A stretch of 21,888 bases of DNA from a virus. This document shows, one piece after another, positions 15,152 to 21,888 of the stretch; position 1 is the first letter of the stretch; the number at the start of each line of letters is the position of its first letter. The stretch is taken from the IMG/VR virus record IMGVR_UViG_3300036651_001159, positions 1-21,888 of that record; one strand, given 5' to 3'. A program made the translations under genes and the position numbers. The notes beneath the pieces were generated by a model that searched no databases, was not told where the DNA came from, and saw nothing but the letters and a program-made list of their open reading frames with translations.

Positions 15152-15181
15152 TTGTAGTACAGCGGTGAAAGCGATTATGAT
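15152..15181 (+). promoter_or_regulatory. Candidate promoter for the capsid block
   Basis: TTGTAG (15152-15157), an 18-base spacer and TATGAT (15176-15181) lie in the 115-base divergent spacer before the major capsid gene. Four and five of six positions match the sigma70 consensus. A start near 15188 would give a leader of about 50 bases that begins at the inverted repeat described at 15188-15208. The capsid gene needs strong expression and has no upstream gene on its strand for about 1.7 kb, so a promoter must be near. Confidence 0.45.
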
Positions 15182-15187
15182 TAAAGC

Positions 15188-15208
15188 GTAAACAATAATA
15201 TTGTTCAC
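15188..15208. promoter_or_regulatory. Inverted repeat in the divergent spacer (operator or leader hairpin)
   Basis: GT-a-AACAAT, the three-base centre aat, then ATTGTT-c-AC: eight of nine positions in each arm pair. The AT-rich palindrome lies between the two divergent units and directly downstream of the capsid promoter candidate. A dimeric regulator binding there could block that promoter, or the RNA could form a short stem that protects the 5' end of the capsid message. It is not followed by a T-run, so it is not a terminator. No second copy was noticed in the window. Confidence 0.4.
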
Positions 15209-15236
15209 TATTAAATAATAGAGAAGGTATAAACAT

Positions 15237-16151
15237 ATGGCATGGTCATACGGCACAAAAACCGCGAATATAATGGACATCCCGTTGCATATCAGCAGCG
15301 TGGTTGCCCCCTATCTTGGCGATAACGGTTACAAATGGGACGGCGTGAACTCAGTTCGCGTTCTGTCAATCGCTGATGGCACACTCAGCAACTACGATGA
15401 AACGAACGCTTCTACGCCATTCGGCGCAGCTTCGCTAGTTGTACCTAACGAACAAGTGCTCCAGCTCGCTTATAACAAATCAATGCTGCTCCGCATCCAG
15501 CGCACGCAGATTCAAGACATCCCAGTTGGTCAGTTCGCAAAGCAGGTTGCTTTGCAGCAAGCTAACGACGTTTTCGTTCCTGCACACGACGCTTACTCAC
15601 TCGCTAAGATTTGGGCAGCTCGGCCAGCAGGCAATATCATTGCCCTCGATACGACTGACCCGACGGGCGGCAACCAGATTCCTGGTTACGCGCTTTCGTT
15701 CAGCAAGATGGTCAGCAAGTCACGCACCTACAGCGGTGGTAATGTATCCAACCTCATCGCTTGGGTATCATACACCTTCAAGGATACGGCCGGTGCACAG
15801 ATTAACTTCACTGGTTCTCAGACTGGCTACGCTGCCGGTAAGAACGGCTACCTCGGCAAACTCGCAGGTGTACCTTGCGTAGAAATCCCTGATAGCTACC
15901 TGTTCCCAGGTGTCCTCGCAATGGTTGTTGACAAGCGTGCTGTCATCAATGTCACACCAAAGATGGACCCGAAGGCTGGCGGTATGGTCATTGTCGACCC
16001 AGTTCCAGGCTTCAGCGGTATCGAAATCCAGCTCCGCGACCGAAGCGACACATTTGTACTCAACCAAAAAGTCAACTCAGTTGCCTCACTTGAAAACGCT
16101 GCAAGCACGACTGCAAGCACAACCGCTACGACTGTCACCGCTGGCGCTTAA
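15237..16151 (+). CDS. Major capsid protein (HK97-fold type)
   Basis: A 304-residue protein forming the capsid shell. It has the expected order: a short N-terminal arm, ASLVVPNEQVLQLAYNKSML, a spine-helix region (VGQFAKQVALQQANDVFVPA), then NGYLGKLAGVPCVEIPDSYL, the G-x-G-x-x-x-G-x-P pattern typical of the P-domain strand of these proteins. A strand-rich C-terminus follows, with DPVPGFSGIEIQLRD. Codons are well chosen and regular, and the gene has its own spacer with a promoter candidate and AAGG at 15224-15227, all signs of strong expression. The last 20 residues are an Ala/Thr/Ser tail (STTASTTATTV), probably flexible and exposed. It follows the divergent spacer rather than the scaffold gene, because the terminase module is inserted between them. 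Confidence 0.88.
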   Translation: MAWSYGTKTANIMDIPLHISSVVAPYLGDNGYKWDGVNSVRVLSIADGTLSNYDETNASTPFGAASLVVPNEQVLQLAYNKSMLLRIQRTQIQDIPVGQFAKQVALQQANDVFVPAHDAYSLAKIWAARPAGNIIALDTTDPTGGNQIPGYALSFSKMVSKSRTYSGGNVSNLIAWVSYTFKDTAGAQINFTGSQTGYAAGKNGYLGKLAGVPCVEIPDSYLFPGVLAMVVDKRAVINVTPKMDPKAGGMVIVDPVPGFSGIEIQLRDRSDTFVLNQKVNSVASLENAASTTASTTATTVTAGA

Positions 16152-16171
16152 TCCTAGTTAGGACCGGCACC

Positions 16172-17053
16172 ATGAAAGTGATATTGGCGCAGCCCTCTAT
16201 CCCCCGATTCCAATGGGAGCTAGAGGTGCTGCTCACCAATATCCGGCAGTTCACGGATATGGAAGTAGTGTTACTGTTCAGTAAGCCACATGACTATAAC
16301 AGCGCCGTACCTCCTTACTTGGTCCACAAGTATATGGGGGTACGCGCTTTTGTATACGAGGATAGGCGGTTTGACAAGAGTTACATCCCCGCTATCCGAC
16401 CGTACTTATGGTGGCAGTATTTAAGCAAAGACCCGGCACGAGAGCGGGAATCGTACTTTTACATTGATAGCGACGTGATTTTCCGTGAGTGGCCCAAGGT
16501 CAGTCAGTTGTCAGTTGACGCGAAGCACTGGGCCGGAAGCGACTGCGGTAGTTATATCGATTACAACTACATCAAGCAGTGCGAACGCGGGCCAGAGATC
16601 ATCGAGCGTATGGCACGCATCTGCAATATCACGCCGCAGCAAATGATCGGCGTACCAGGTATCGGAGCACATCTTGTCATTGCTCAACCGACGGCTGAGA
16701 TGTGGGAGAAAGCCTACAACCGCAGCCTCACTATTTGGCACTACTTCGATGGCGTGCATAGCAATATCCAGAAGTGGACGGCCGAAATGTGGGCGCAGCT
16801 CTGGACCATGGTAGAAGCGGGTATCACGCTAACCGCCCCAAAGGAACTGGATTTTTGCATGTCTACCGACCCGATTGAGAAATGGGACCGAGTAAAGATT
16901 TTGCACAATTCAGGCGTCACGGAGGATACTGGCAAACTGTTCTTCAAGGGCAAGTACCAATCAAGCGTGCCGTTCGGGGAAGACTTCAGTTGGGTTGACC
17001 AAACAAAGTGTTCGCACAGGTATGTCGATGCGATTGAAAGAGTGTTAATATAA
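16172..17053 (+). CDS. Putative GT-A type glycosyltransferase
   Basis: A 293-residue soluble protein with a glycosyltransferase outline: a beta-strand start (MKVILAQPSIPRF), an alternating helix/strand first half, then YFYIDSDVIFREWP with the DxD motif (Asp99, Asp101) that binds a metal and nucleotide sugar. The second half has GVPGIGAHLVIAQPTAEMW (159-177), a Trp-rich acceptor region, and ILHNSG with His245, similar to the C-terminal metal or substrate residue of such enzymes. There is no signal peptide or membrane segment, so it acts in the cytoplasm. It is 20 bases after the capsid gene with no terminator between them, so it is probably co-transcribed, and it is followed by tail genes. It may modify a virion protein; modification of phage DNA or host surface sugars is possible. 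The enzyme class is fairly clear, the acceptor unknown. Confidence 0.75.
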   Translation: MKVILAQPSIPRFQWELEVLLTNIRQFTDMEVVLLFSKPHDYNSAVPPYLVHKYMGVRAFVYEDRRFDKSYIPAIRPYLWWQYLSKDPARERESYFYIDSDVIFREWPKVSQLSVDAKHWAGSDCGSYIDYNYIKQCERGPEIIERMARICNITPQQMIGVPGIGAHLVIAQPTAEMWEKAYNRSLTIWHYFDGVHSNIQKWTAEMWAQLWTMVEAGITLTAPKELDFCMSTDPIEKWDRVKILHNSGVTEDTGKLFFKGKYQSSVPFGEDFSWVDQTKCSHRYVDAIERVLI

Positions 17054-17069
17054 CCATAAGGATTATGAG

Positions 17070-17849
17070 ATGGCTGATTATCAATATTTAGAGGCAAGCA
17101 ACGGGAGCGGGGACGCGTCCCTAATGCACGTTCAAAGCACCCGATCTATCGGGGGGACTGTTATCAACGTTGATAGCGTCGTCAATGTACCGGCCAAATT
17201 TATCGCCACACAAGGGACGCTACTGAGTACAGGATTTATTGACCCCACAACCAAGTGCGACTTCAAAGGCCACGTCTCCGGCACGACGCTTGTTATCGAC
17301 GGTTTCGAGCCGGGCAGCACCGACACCGGTAGCGCGTCAGGTCAGGTGATTATTATTAAACCGAACACGATATGGGCTAACCTCGTCGCCAGCTTCATTA
17401 TGAACGCTACCGGCAACGGGACACCGGAAAACCATACCGTCGCGCAGCTTGCAGCTACCGACGTGACCACGGGTACTTTAGAAGTCTCTGGAGCGGCCAC
17501 CTTTAGCGGGAACGCAAGTGTGGCGGGAACCTCTTGGCTCGTCGCACAATCGACTGCTACCATCAACGGCAGCGGCCAAATCATACCAGTTAGCCAGGTG
17601 TACCGTGTCACCGCGCTAGCGGGGGCTGCTACTATCCTCACGCCTACCTATACACCGCAAGACGGCATGACCGGCGAACTCCGCATCTACGATAACGGCA
17701 CCGCGCAATCCTTAACATGGGCAACCGGTTGGAAGGGTATCGGCGTTACATTGCCGACAACGACTACCGTGGGCCAGTTCATTTATGTTTCATACGAGTA
17801 CAGTGCAGTTGACAGCAAGTACCACGTTCTGAGCGTGGCGAGGGGGTAG
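17070..17849 (+). CDS. Beta-rich tail or appendage protein, 259 residues
   Basis: The N-terminal 110 residues carry a pattern I associate with phage appendage proteins: STRSIGGTVINVDSVVNVPA, a LLSTGFIDPTTK strand, FKGHVSGTTLVIDGFEPGST and GQVIIIKPNTIWANLV. The middle is a short linker with SGAATFSGNAS repeats. The C-terminal 85 residues (from about 175) form another domain that reads as a tip or trimerisation module, with TPQDGMTGELRIYDNGTAQS, WATGWKG and a closing VDSKYHVLSVARG. No enzyme motif is seen. AAGGAT at 17058-17063 precedes the ATG, and the next gene follows after six bases. It probably attaches to the neck or baseplate-like part of the tail. The specific role is not determined. 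Confidence 0.6.
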   Translation: MADYQYLEASNGSGDASLMHVQSTRSIGGTVINVDSVVNVPAKFIATQGTLLSTGFIDPTTKCDFKGHVSGTTLVIDGFEPGSTDTGSASGQVIIIKPNTIWANLVASFIMNATGNGTPENHTVAQLAATDVTTGTLEVSGAATFSGNASVAGTSWLVAQSTATINGSGQIIPVSQVYRVTALAGAATILTPTYTPQDGMTGELRIYDNGTAQSLTWATGWKGIGVTLPTTTTVGQFIYVSYEYSAVDSKYHVLSVARG

Positions 17850-17855
17850 TGCACC

Positions 17856-18557
17856 ATGACAGTAACCTTCGGCGGCTCGGCAGGCGGCTATTTTACTCTC
17901 CATGCTGACGTAACTGAAACTGCGGTCAATACCGGCGCTAACACTTCGACCGTTCATTGCCACGTTTATATCACTTGTAGCAACAGCGGCACCGGCGTCT
18001 ACGATCTATCCGGCGCAGCGAGTTGGTCAGCGACCGTCTCAGGCAATACTCAGTCGGGGCATTTTACCTATGACGAGCGCGGTAACACCAACACGATTGA
18101 TCTAGGCAGTTTTGATACGACCGTAGCCCATAACTCTGACGGCACCGGTTCTGCCGGTTACAGCGCAAGCGCCAATATGGACAACTCACCGTATGTCACC
18201 ACGGCTAGCGGCGGTGGCACCCTAACGCTTACTACTATTGCCCGTTACGCAGTCATAGACGGCGGCCCAAACATCAATGATTGTACCGACGAATGGATTG
18301 AGTTCGCATGGCACGCCGACCGAAGTTGTGATTACTATACTTGGTGGAGCACGGCTTACGATGGGGGCGGCCATCACGACACACCAACCAGCGGGCAGGG
18401 GTGGTGGATTATCGACCTGCATAATCTGAAATCGAATACGCAATATGACATCACGGTGGGAATACGGAACGCCGCCAGCGGCTTATGGACATTCAGCAGT
18501 ACGGTATACACGACAACGAAAAGTCAAAATAACTTCATACGGGGGAGGACGTTATGA
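17856..18557 (+). CDS. Beta-rich minor structural protein (DUF859-like)
   Basis: A 233-residue protein made of Gly/Thr/Ser-rich strands: FTLHADVTETAVNTGANTST, then a strand pair ending SGHFTYDERGNTNT, and TTVAHNSDGTGSAGYSASAN. This order (a long strand with N-T-S-T-V, a Y-D turn, then AHNSDGTGS) is that of a phage minor structural family, often found in receptor-contact proteins of tails. The last 90 residues are aromatic-rich (EWIEFAWHADRSCDYYTWW), resembling a fibronectin-like or carbohydrate-contact domain. A GAGGGGG run in the end of the previous gene serves as ribosome site. Its TGA overlaps the next ATG by four bases (18554-18557). It probably faces the outside, but a receptor cannot be named. 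Confidence 0.6.
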   Translation: MTVTFGGSAGGYFTLHADVTETAVNTGANTSTVHCHVYITCSNSGTGVYDLSGAASWSATVSGNTQSGHFTYDERGNTNTIDLGSFDTTVAHNSDGTGSAGYSASANMDNSPYVTTASGGGTLTLTTIARYAVIDGGPNINDCTDEWIEFAWHADRSCDYYTWWSTAYDGGGHHDTPTSGQGWWIIDLHNLKSNTQYDITVGIRNAASGLWTFSSTVYTTTKSQNNFIRGRTL

Positions 18558-18934
18558 GTGAAATTTTGTCGTGGGCGGCAGGCATTATTGCGGTAACAGG
18601 AGTTGTTACCCTATTCATGGCTTCGTTCAAAGGTAATTTAAGCCAAGATACTATCAAATTGCTACAAGACAACCGGGGGGCACAAGACGCTGCCATTAAG
18701 CGGTTGGAGGAGGCAGATAAGGAAAAGACTGAGCAAATCTCCAACTTAAACGGTCAAATCCAAACCCTTAAAGATGTCCCGTTGGCACAAATAGCGAAAA
18801 GCATGGAGATGGTCAGCGCGACCCACATCGAGTTACAGCAGTTTCTTAAACAGCACCAAATTCAGGCGCAAGTTTTAGCCGACGGGATTGCTGATAAGGT
18901 GATACAATTCTTAAAGGATAACCATAATGTCTAA
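18554..18934 (+). CDS. Membrane-anchored coiled-coil protein (possible holin-like), 126 residues
   Basis: One hydrophobic segment near residues 5-25 (LSWAAGIIAVTGVVTLFMAS) is followed by a polar, heptad-like helix region (about 28-70, with LLQDNRGAQDAAIKRLEEAD and QISNLNGQIQTL). A second helical part runs to the end. No signal-peptidase site is obvious, so it likely stays in the inner membrane with the helix in one compartment. A single N-terminal span with a long coiled coil is seen in some phage holin-like or lysis-accessory proteins encoded among tail genes, but no endolysin is in view. A strong GGGGGAGGA site (18541-18549) lies four bases before the ATG, inside the preceding gene, and the next gene starts eight bases before its stop. 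Other membrane or tail-assembly roles are equally open. Confidence 0.6.
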   Translation: MSEILSWAAGIIAVTGVVTLFMASFKGNLSQDTIKLLQDNRGAQDAAIKRLEEADKEKTEQISNLNGQIQTLKDVPLAQIAKSMEMVSATHIELQQFLKQHQIQAQVLADGIADKVIQFLKDNHNV

Positions 18935-19316
18935 CGTCATAGAATTTCCAAGAGGCGACGCGATAACGCATACATTTTCCATACCGCAAACGGCATGGAG
19001 TTCAGGCGGCAAGCTTATCTTTGAGGCGAAACCAGCAATCGACGACGACAACACAGATGCCGCCGCAGTCATTAGCCAGGAATGGACAGACGCCTCCACG
19101 TCAGTCGTAACGATTAACGGCATCCAATACATCCAATACGCTTGCGCTTTCCCCCCAAGCGCTACGAATAGTATCCCCAGCAACGGTGCCGACAGCGCTA
19201 CCTATAAAGGTGAATTCCAGTGGGTCAACGCGGCAGGGGTCCCTACCACCTACCCACCGAACGACCCGAAACTACCAGTAGTAGTGTACTTCGACGTGGT
19301 TAGAAAGACGACGTAA
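18927..19316 (+). CDS. Small beta-sandwich tail protein (BppU N-terminal-like)
   Basis: A 129-residue protein with an N-terminal domain of the kind seen at the base of receptor-binding appendages: FPRGDAITHTFSIPQTAWSS, GGKLIFEAKPAIDDDNTDAA and AVISQEWTD, then an end with YKGEFQWVN and VVVYFDVVRKT. This R-G-D-x-x-x-x-F start with an F-x-A-K-P strand and acidic D-D-D/N-T-D turn is usual for small proteins that sit between tail and spike. AAAGGAT at 18913-18919 precedes the ATG. Only one base separates its stop from the tailspike start, so the two are coupled and probably assemble together. The assignment is by pattern; no fold prediction was made. Confidence 0.55.
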   Translation: MSNVIEFPRGDAITHTFSIPQTAWSSGGKLIFEAKPAIDDDNTDAAAVISQEWTDASTSVVTINGIQYIQYACAFPPSATNSIPSNGADSATYKGEFQWVNAAGVPTTYPPNDPKLPVVVYFDVVRKTT

Positions 19317-19317
19317 T

Positions 19318-21786
19318 ATGGCAGATATACTCGTTAGCAGTGAAAGCGGCACTCAAGCTATCATTCAGACTGCCACACCAGCCGCTATCGTAGTGGAGGG
19401 AGTGCTTAAAGGCGCCCCCGGCGCTATCGGACCACAGGGAATCCAAGGGGTTCAGGGAATCCAGGGCGTGCCTGGTTCGAGATGGTACGAGGGCACGGGC
19501 GCTCCAACCACCACCTATAGCAACGGCGACTTATACTTAAACACAACCACCGGCGACATTTACCAACAGGCTGCCGGAGCCTGGGGCAGCCCAATTGGTA
19601 ATATCGCAGGACCAGCCGGCCCAGCCGGACCAACTGGCCCAGCCGGACCAACTGGCGCAACCGGCCCCCAAGGCCCGGCTGGCGTTGGCGTGCCGATCGG
19701 GGGAACTACCGGCCAGGTCCTGGCGAAGAACTCGAATACTAACTACGACACCGGCTGGACCAGTTCCAGCTCGATTCCCAGCGGCAGCGCTGGCGGCGAC
19801 CTCACCGGCGCTTATCCAAACCCGACGCTCGACCTCACCAAAGCCCACACCTGGACGGCCAGCCAGACGCTGCCACTGATTGACGCCGGCGGCCAGGTCC
19901 TCAACGTCTTCGCTTACGGGGCCAAAGGCGACGGCTCGACCGATGATTCGACGGCCATTAATAGCGCCCTGACCGCCGCTGCCGTCGGTGACACCGTGCT
20001 CCTCCCCGCCGGTCACATCTATAGCATCGCCCACCAGTTGGTAGTGCCGCCCTACATCACCCTCCAGGGCGGCCACGGCAACCGTACCGACAATACCCAG
20101 CTCAGCACCACGCTCCGCCCGACCGCTGGCTTTACCGATGACGCGGCGATCCGCTTCAAGGACAAGGAAGAAGCCGGCTATGCCGTGGAGAATGAAGGTA
20201 TCCGCATCCGCAACCTGACGATTGACATGTCACTGACCGCCGGCACCATCTCCGGGATCAAGGCCAGCGGCTACGTCCACGGCGTGGTCCTCGATAACGT
20301 CTGCGTCCAGAAAGCGCCGTACCGGGGCTTCTACTGCACCACCTACACCCGCCTCAGCAGCGTCACCTACCATCCCTACTCCTGGAACGTCTGGAACTGC
20401 TTTGCCTGGCAGTGTGGCGATGTCGGCTTCTTCTTCGGCAACCAGCAGGCCGACATGACGCTGGTCAACTGTGAGGCCCTCGGCTGCACCGGCAACGGCT
20501 TCGAGCTGACCTACTGCGCCAACAGCCACTTCATCGGCTGCCGGGGCGAGTGGTGCAACAACGGCTTCCACCTGACCGGCTCCTGGGGCACCGGCACCGG
20601 CTCCGGCGGGGCGTTGTTCACCGATTGCTCGACCGACCGCAACACCTTAAATGGCGTGCTGATCGACGCCACCGGCAACACCCCGATCCTGTTTATCGGC
20701 CTGATGACCCGCCGCGATGGCCGCAACGCCAAGCTCGGCGGTGGCGGTTACGCCGGGGTAAAAGTCAGCGCGGCGACCGTCCCGGTGGTTATTAACGGTA
20801 TCACCTGCTACCCAGGGGTCGATGACGACGGCACCGGCGTCAACTCGCCGGACTACGGTTTCACCGCCAGCGGCAGCACCTCGGTAGTGATCAATTCTGG
20901 GTACCTACAGGGCCAAGTGGCCGGCTATAACGACGGTGGCACCAACACCGTGCTGCGACGGGGGATGAACCTCATCACCGCCACCGGCGCGACCTCCGCC
21001 CCGACGATTGCCACCTCTAACCCCTGGAATACCAACGGCAACGGCACGATTGCCCTGAATACCGCTGACCAGGCGGCGCTGTCGATTACCAACTCGGCCG
21101 GCAACACCGGCCTGTCGCTGATTGATGTCACCGGCTCGGCCAATACCTCGCGGATGCTCGATGGCCAGGTGACTGGCGACACCACCCGCCGCTTCGATCT
21201 GCGGGTTGACGGGCAGATGCAGTGGGGTCCAGGTAGCGCCAGTCGGGACACCACGCTGGCTCGGTCGGGCGTCGGGGTCCTGGCCCTGACTGGCGGCCTG
21301 ACCATCTCTGCCCCCGGCACAGCCGCCGGCTCTGCCGCCACGATTGACGGCACCCAGACGCTGACCAGTAAGACGATTGCGGCCGGCAGCAACACAATTA
21401 CCGGCCTGGGCGTCTCCAACCTCGGTGGCGTCTCCGGCACCCCGAGCTCAACCACCTACCTGCGCGGTGACGGCACCTGGTCAACCCCGGCCGGCGGGAG
21501 CGGTTCGGGCATTACCCGTTCCGTCGCCTCGATTTCCACCGCGACGACCGCCGGTTCGAGCGCGGTCACTGACTATGTGTACCTGGTGTCCGGCACGACC
21601 ACCTTGACCCTGCCGACTGCCGTGGGTAATTCCAACTGCTACACCGTCAAGAACGTTGGCACCGGCACCGTCACCATCGCCACGACCTCAGCCCAAACCA
21701 TCGATGGGAGCGCCTCTGCCAGCCTGCCGGTCAAGTACACCAGCGTAGATTTAATATCCGACGGCGCTAACTGGAACGTCGTCTAA
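19318..21786 (+). CDS. Tailspike with collagen-like repeats and pectate-lyase-type beta helix
   Basis: An 822-residue receptor-contact protein. In order: an N-terminal virion-attachment part (1-31); a first collagen-like G-x-x stretch (about 32-54); a module with WYEGTG, DLYLNTTTGDIYQQ and W (55-98); a second collagen-like stretch (98-123); a linker; and a pectate-lyase superfamily start VFAYGAKGDGSTDDSTAINS (197-216). A right-handed beta helix follows to about 560, then repeat-like strands with LRGDGTWSTP (about 713-722) and a tip domain ending in SDGANWNVV. Such proteins are trimers that bind and often cleave surface polysaccharide; the active site cannot be read from sequence. No good ribosome site is seen, so translation is probably coupled to the previous gene. 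From about 19600 to 21740 the base composition is distinctly richer in G and C than elsewhere, suggesting a domain exchanged from another source. Confidence 0.82.
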   Translation: MADILVSSESGTQAIIQTATPAAIVVEGVLKGAPGAIGPQGIQGVQGIQGVPGSRWYEGTGAPTTTYSNGDLYLNTTTGDIYQQAAGAWGSPIGNIAGPAGPAGPTGPAGPTGATGPQGPAGVGVPIGGTTGQVLAKNSNTNYDTGWTSSSSIPSGSAGGDLTGAYPNPTLDLTKAHTWTASQTLPLIDAGGQVLNVFAYGAKGDGSTDDSTAINSALTAAAVGDTVLLPAGHIYSIAHQLVVPPYITLQGGHGNRTDNTQLSTTLRPTAGFTDDAAIRFKDKEEAGYAVENEGIRIRNLTIDMSLTAGTISGIKASGYVHGVVLDNVCVQKAPYRGFYCTTYTRLSSVTYHPYSWNVWNCFAWQCGDVGFFFGNQQADMTLVNCEALGCTGNGFELTYCANSHFIGCRGEWCNNGFHLTGSWGTGTGSGGALFTDCSTDRNTLNGVLIDATGNTPILFIGLMTRRDGRNAKLGGGGYAGVKVSAATVPVVINGITCYPGVDDDGTGVNSPDYGFTASGSTSVVINSGYLQGQVAGYNDGGTNTVLRRGMNLITATGATSAPTIATSNPWNTNGNGTIALNTADQAALSITNSAGNTGLSLIDVTGSANTSRMLDGQVTGDTTRRFDLRVDGQMQWGPGSASRDTTLARSGVGVLALTGGLTISAPGTAAGSAATIDGTQTLTSKTIAAGSNTITGLGVSNLGGVSGTPSSTTYLRGDGTWSTPAGGSGSGITRSVASISTATTAGSSAVTDYVYLVSGTTTLTLPTAVGNSNCYTVKNVGTGTVTIATTSAQTIDGSASASLPVKYTSVDLISDGANWNVV
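19612..19683 (+). repeat. Tandem repeats encoding the second collagen-like segment
   Basis: An 18-base unit (CCAGCCGGACCAACTGGC) occurs twice in perfect tandem at 19621-19638 and 19639-19656, flanked by degenerate nine-base versions. Each nine bases codes for G-P-A or G-P-T triplets in frame. Similar but less exact repeats (GGAATCCAAGG / GGAATCCAGGG) at 19439-19467 encode the first collagen-like part. Repeat copy number could change by recombination and alter spike length. Confidence 0.8.
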
Positions 21787-21796
21787 AGGAGAAACT

Positions 21797-21888
21797 ATGA
21801 GTTATAACCCCGTCAACCCCAATGGCCAAACGACCAAAGCCAATAGCGCCCCCGTCACACTCGCTAGCGACCAGGGCGCACTGACCGC
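21797..21888 (+). CDS. Start of another appendage protein (3' truncated)
   Basis: The first 30 residues of a gene that leaves the window: MSYNPVNPNGQTTKANSAPV followed by TLASDQGAL. The pattern NPNGQ-x-x-x-ANSAPV-x-LASDQ is a very common opening of phage structural proteins found next to tail fibres. AGGAG at 21787-21791 lies five bases before the ATG. The gap to the tailspike stop is ten bases, so it belongs to the same unit. Nothing can be said about the rest. Confidence 0.7.
   Translation, partial: MSYNPVNPNGQTTKANSAPVTLASDQGALT

Noticed and set aside
16153-16162. Small palindrome CCTA-GT-TAGG between capsid and glycosyltransferase genes
   Set aside because: A four-base stem with a two-base loop and no T-run. 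The TAGGA is better explained as the ribosome site of the next gene.
19537-20076. Long open frame on the minus strand inside the tailspike gene (179 residues), and a similar one at 20925-21455
   Set aside because: Both mirror the Gly/Thr-rich GC-heavy codons of the real gene. They have no ribosome site or recognisable motif, and the plus-strand protein is clearly real.
1-21888. CRISPR array, tRNA genes, insertion sequences, attachment sites, defence-system genes, recoded stop codons
   Set aside because: Looked for and not seen. There are no spaced direct repeats, no cloverleaf-like segments and no integrase or transposase, and TGA serves as a normal stop at several genes.

Overview
The window is a dense stretch of a tailed double-stranded DNA phage (or prophage) genome: the virion-structure half, with the end of an early/replication-type region at the left edge. 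It reads best as a short-tailed (podovirus-like) phage. I see portal, scaffold, major capsid, adaptor, nozzle/hub and ejection-type proteins but no tail-tube, sheath or tape-measure gene, though such genes could lie outside the window. The standard bacterial code fits: TGA is used as a stop, and many genes have AAGGA or GGAGG ribosome sites. The host cannot be named from the sequence. No tRNA, rRNA, CRISPR array, insertion sequence, integrase or attachment site is visible, and no stretch longer than about 120 bases lacks a gene.

Layout. Bases 1-490 hold the tail of an unrecognised gene and a stand-alone VRR-NUC nuclease. Bases 531-13548 form one rightward block: two tiny basic proteins, a 339-residue and a 1522-residue internal (ejection-type) virion protein, a head-tail adaptor, a nozzle/hub protein, the portal, a small helical protein, the scaffold candidate, and two small proteins carrying threonine runs. 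Bases 13545-15121 are on the other strand: the large terminase, preceded by and translationally coupled to a 70-residue AP2-type DNA-binding protein. A 115-base divergent spacer with promoter candidates and an inverted repeat follows. Bases 15237-21888 form a second rightward block: major capsid protein, a glycosyltransferase, three or four tail/appendage proteins, a membrane-anchored coiled-coil protein, and a tailspike with collagen-like and pectate-lyase-type segments. A further appendage gene is cut by the window edge.

How it fits together. Portal, scaffold and capsid protein build the procapsid, and the terminase packages DNA through the portal. The adaptor and nozzle close the neck, the large internal proteins probably leave with the DNA, and the tailspike and other beta-rich proteins contact the host surface. 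The most distinctive points are these. A perfect intrinsic terminator for the rightward operon is hidden inside the 3' coding end of the oppositely oriented terminase gene. An AP2 DNA-binding protein sits where a small terminase is usually found. A glycosyltransferase sits directly after the capsid gene in a genome whose scaffold-block and capsid proteins carry Thr-rich tails. The central part of the tailspike gene has a sharply different base composition. These are readings of the sequence alone; no database search or fold prediction was run.
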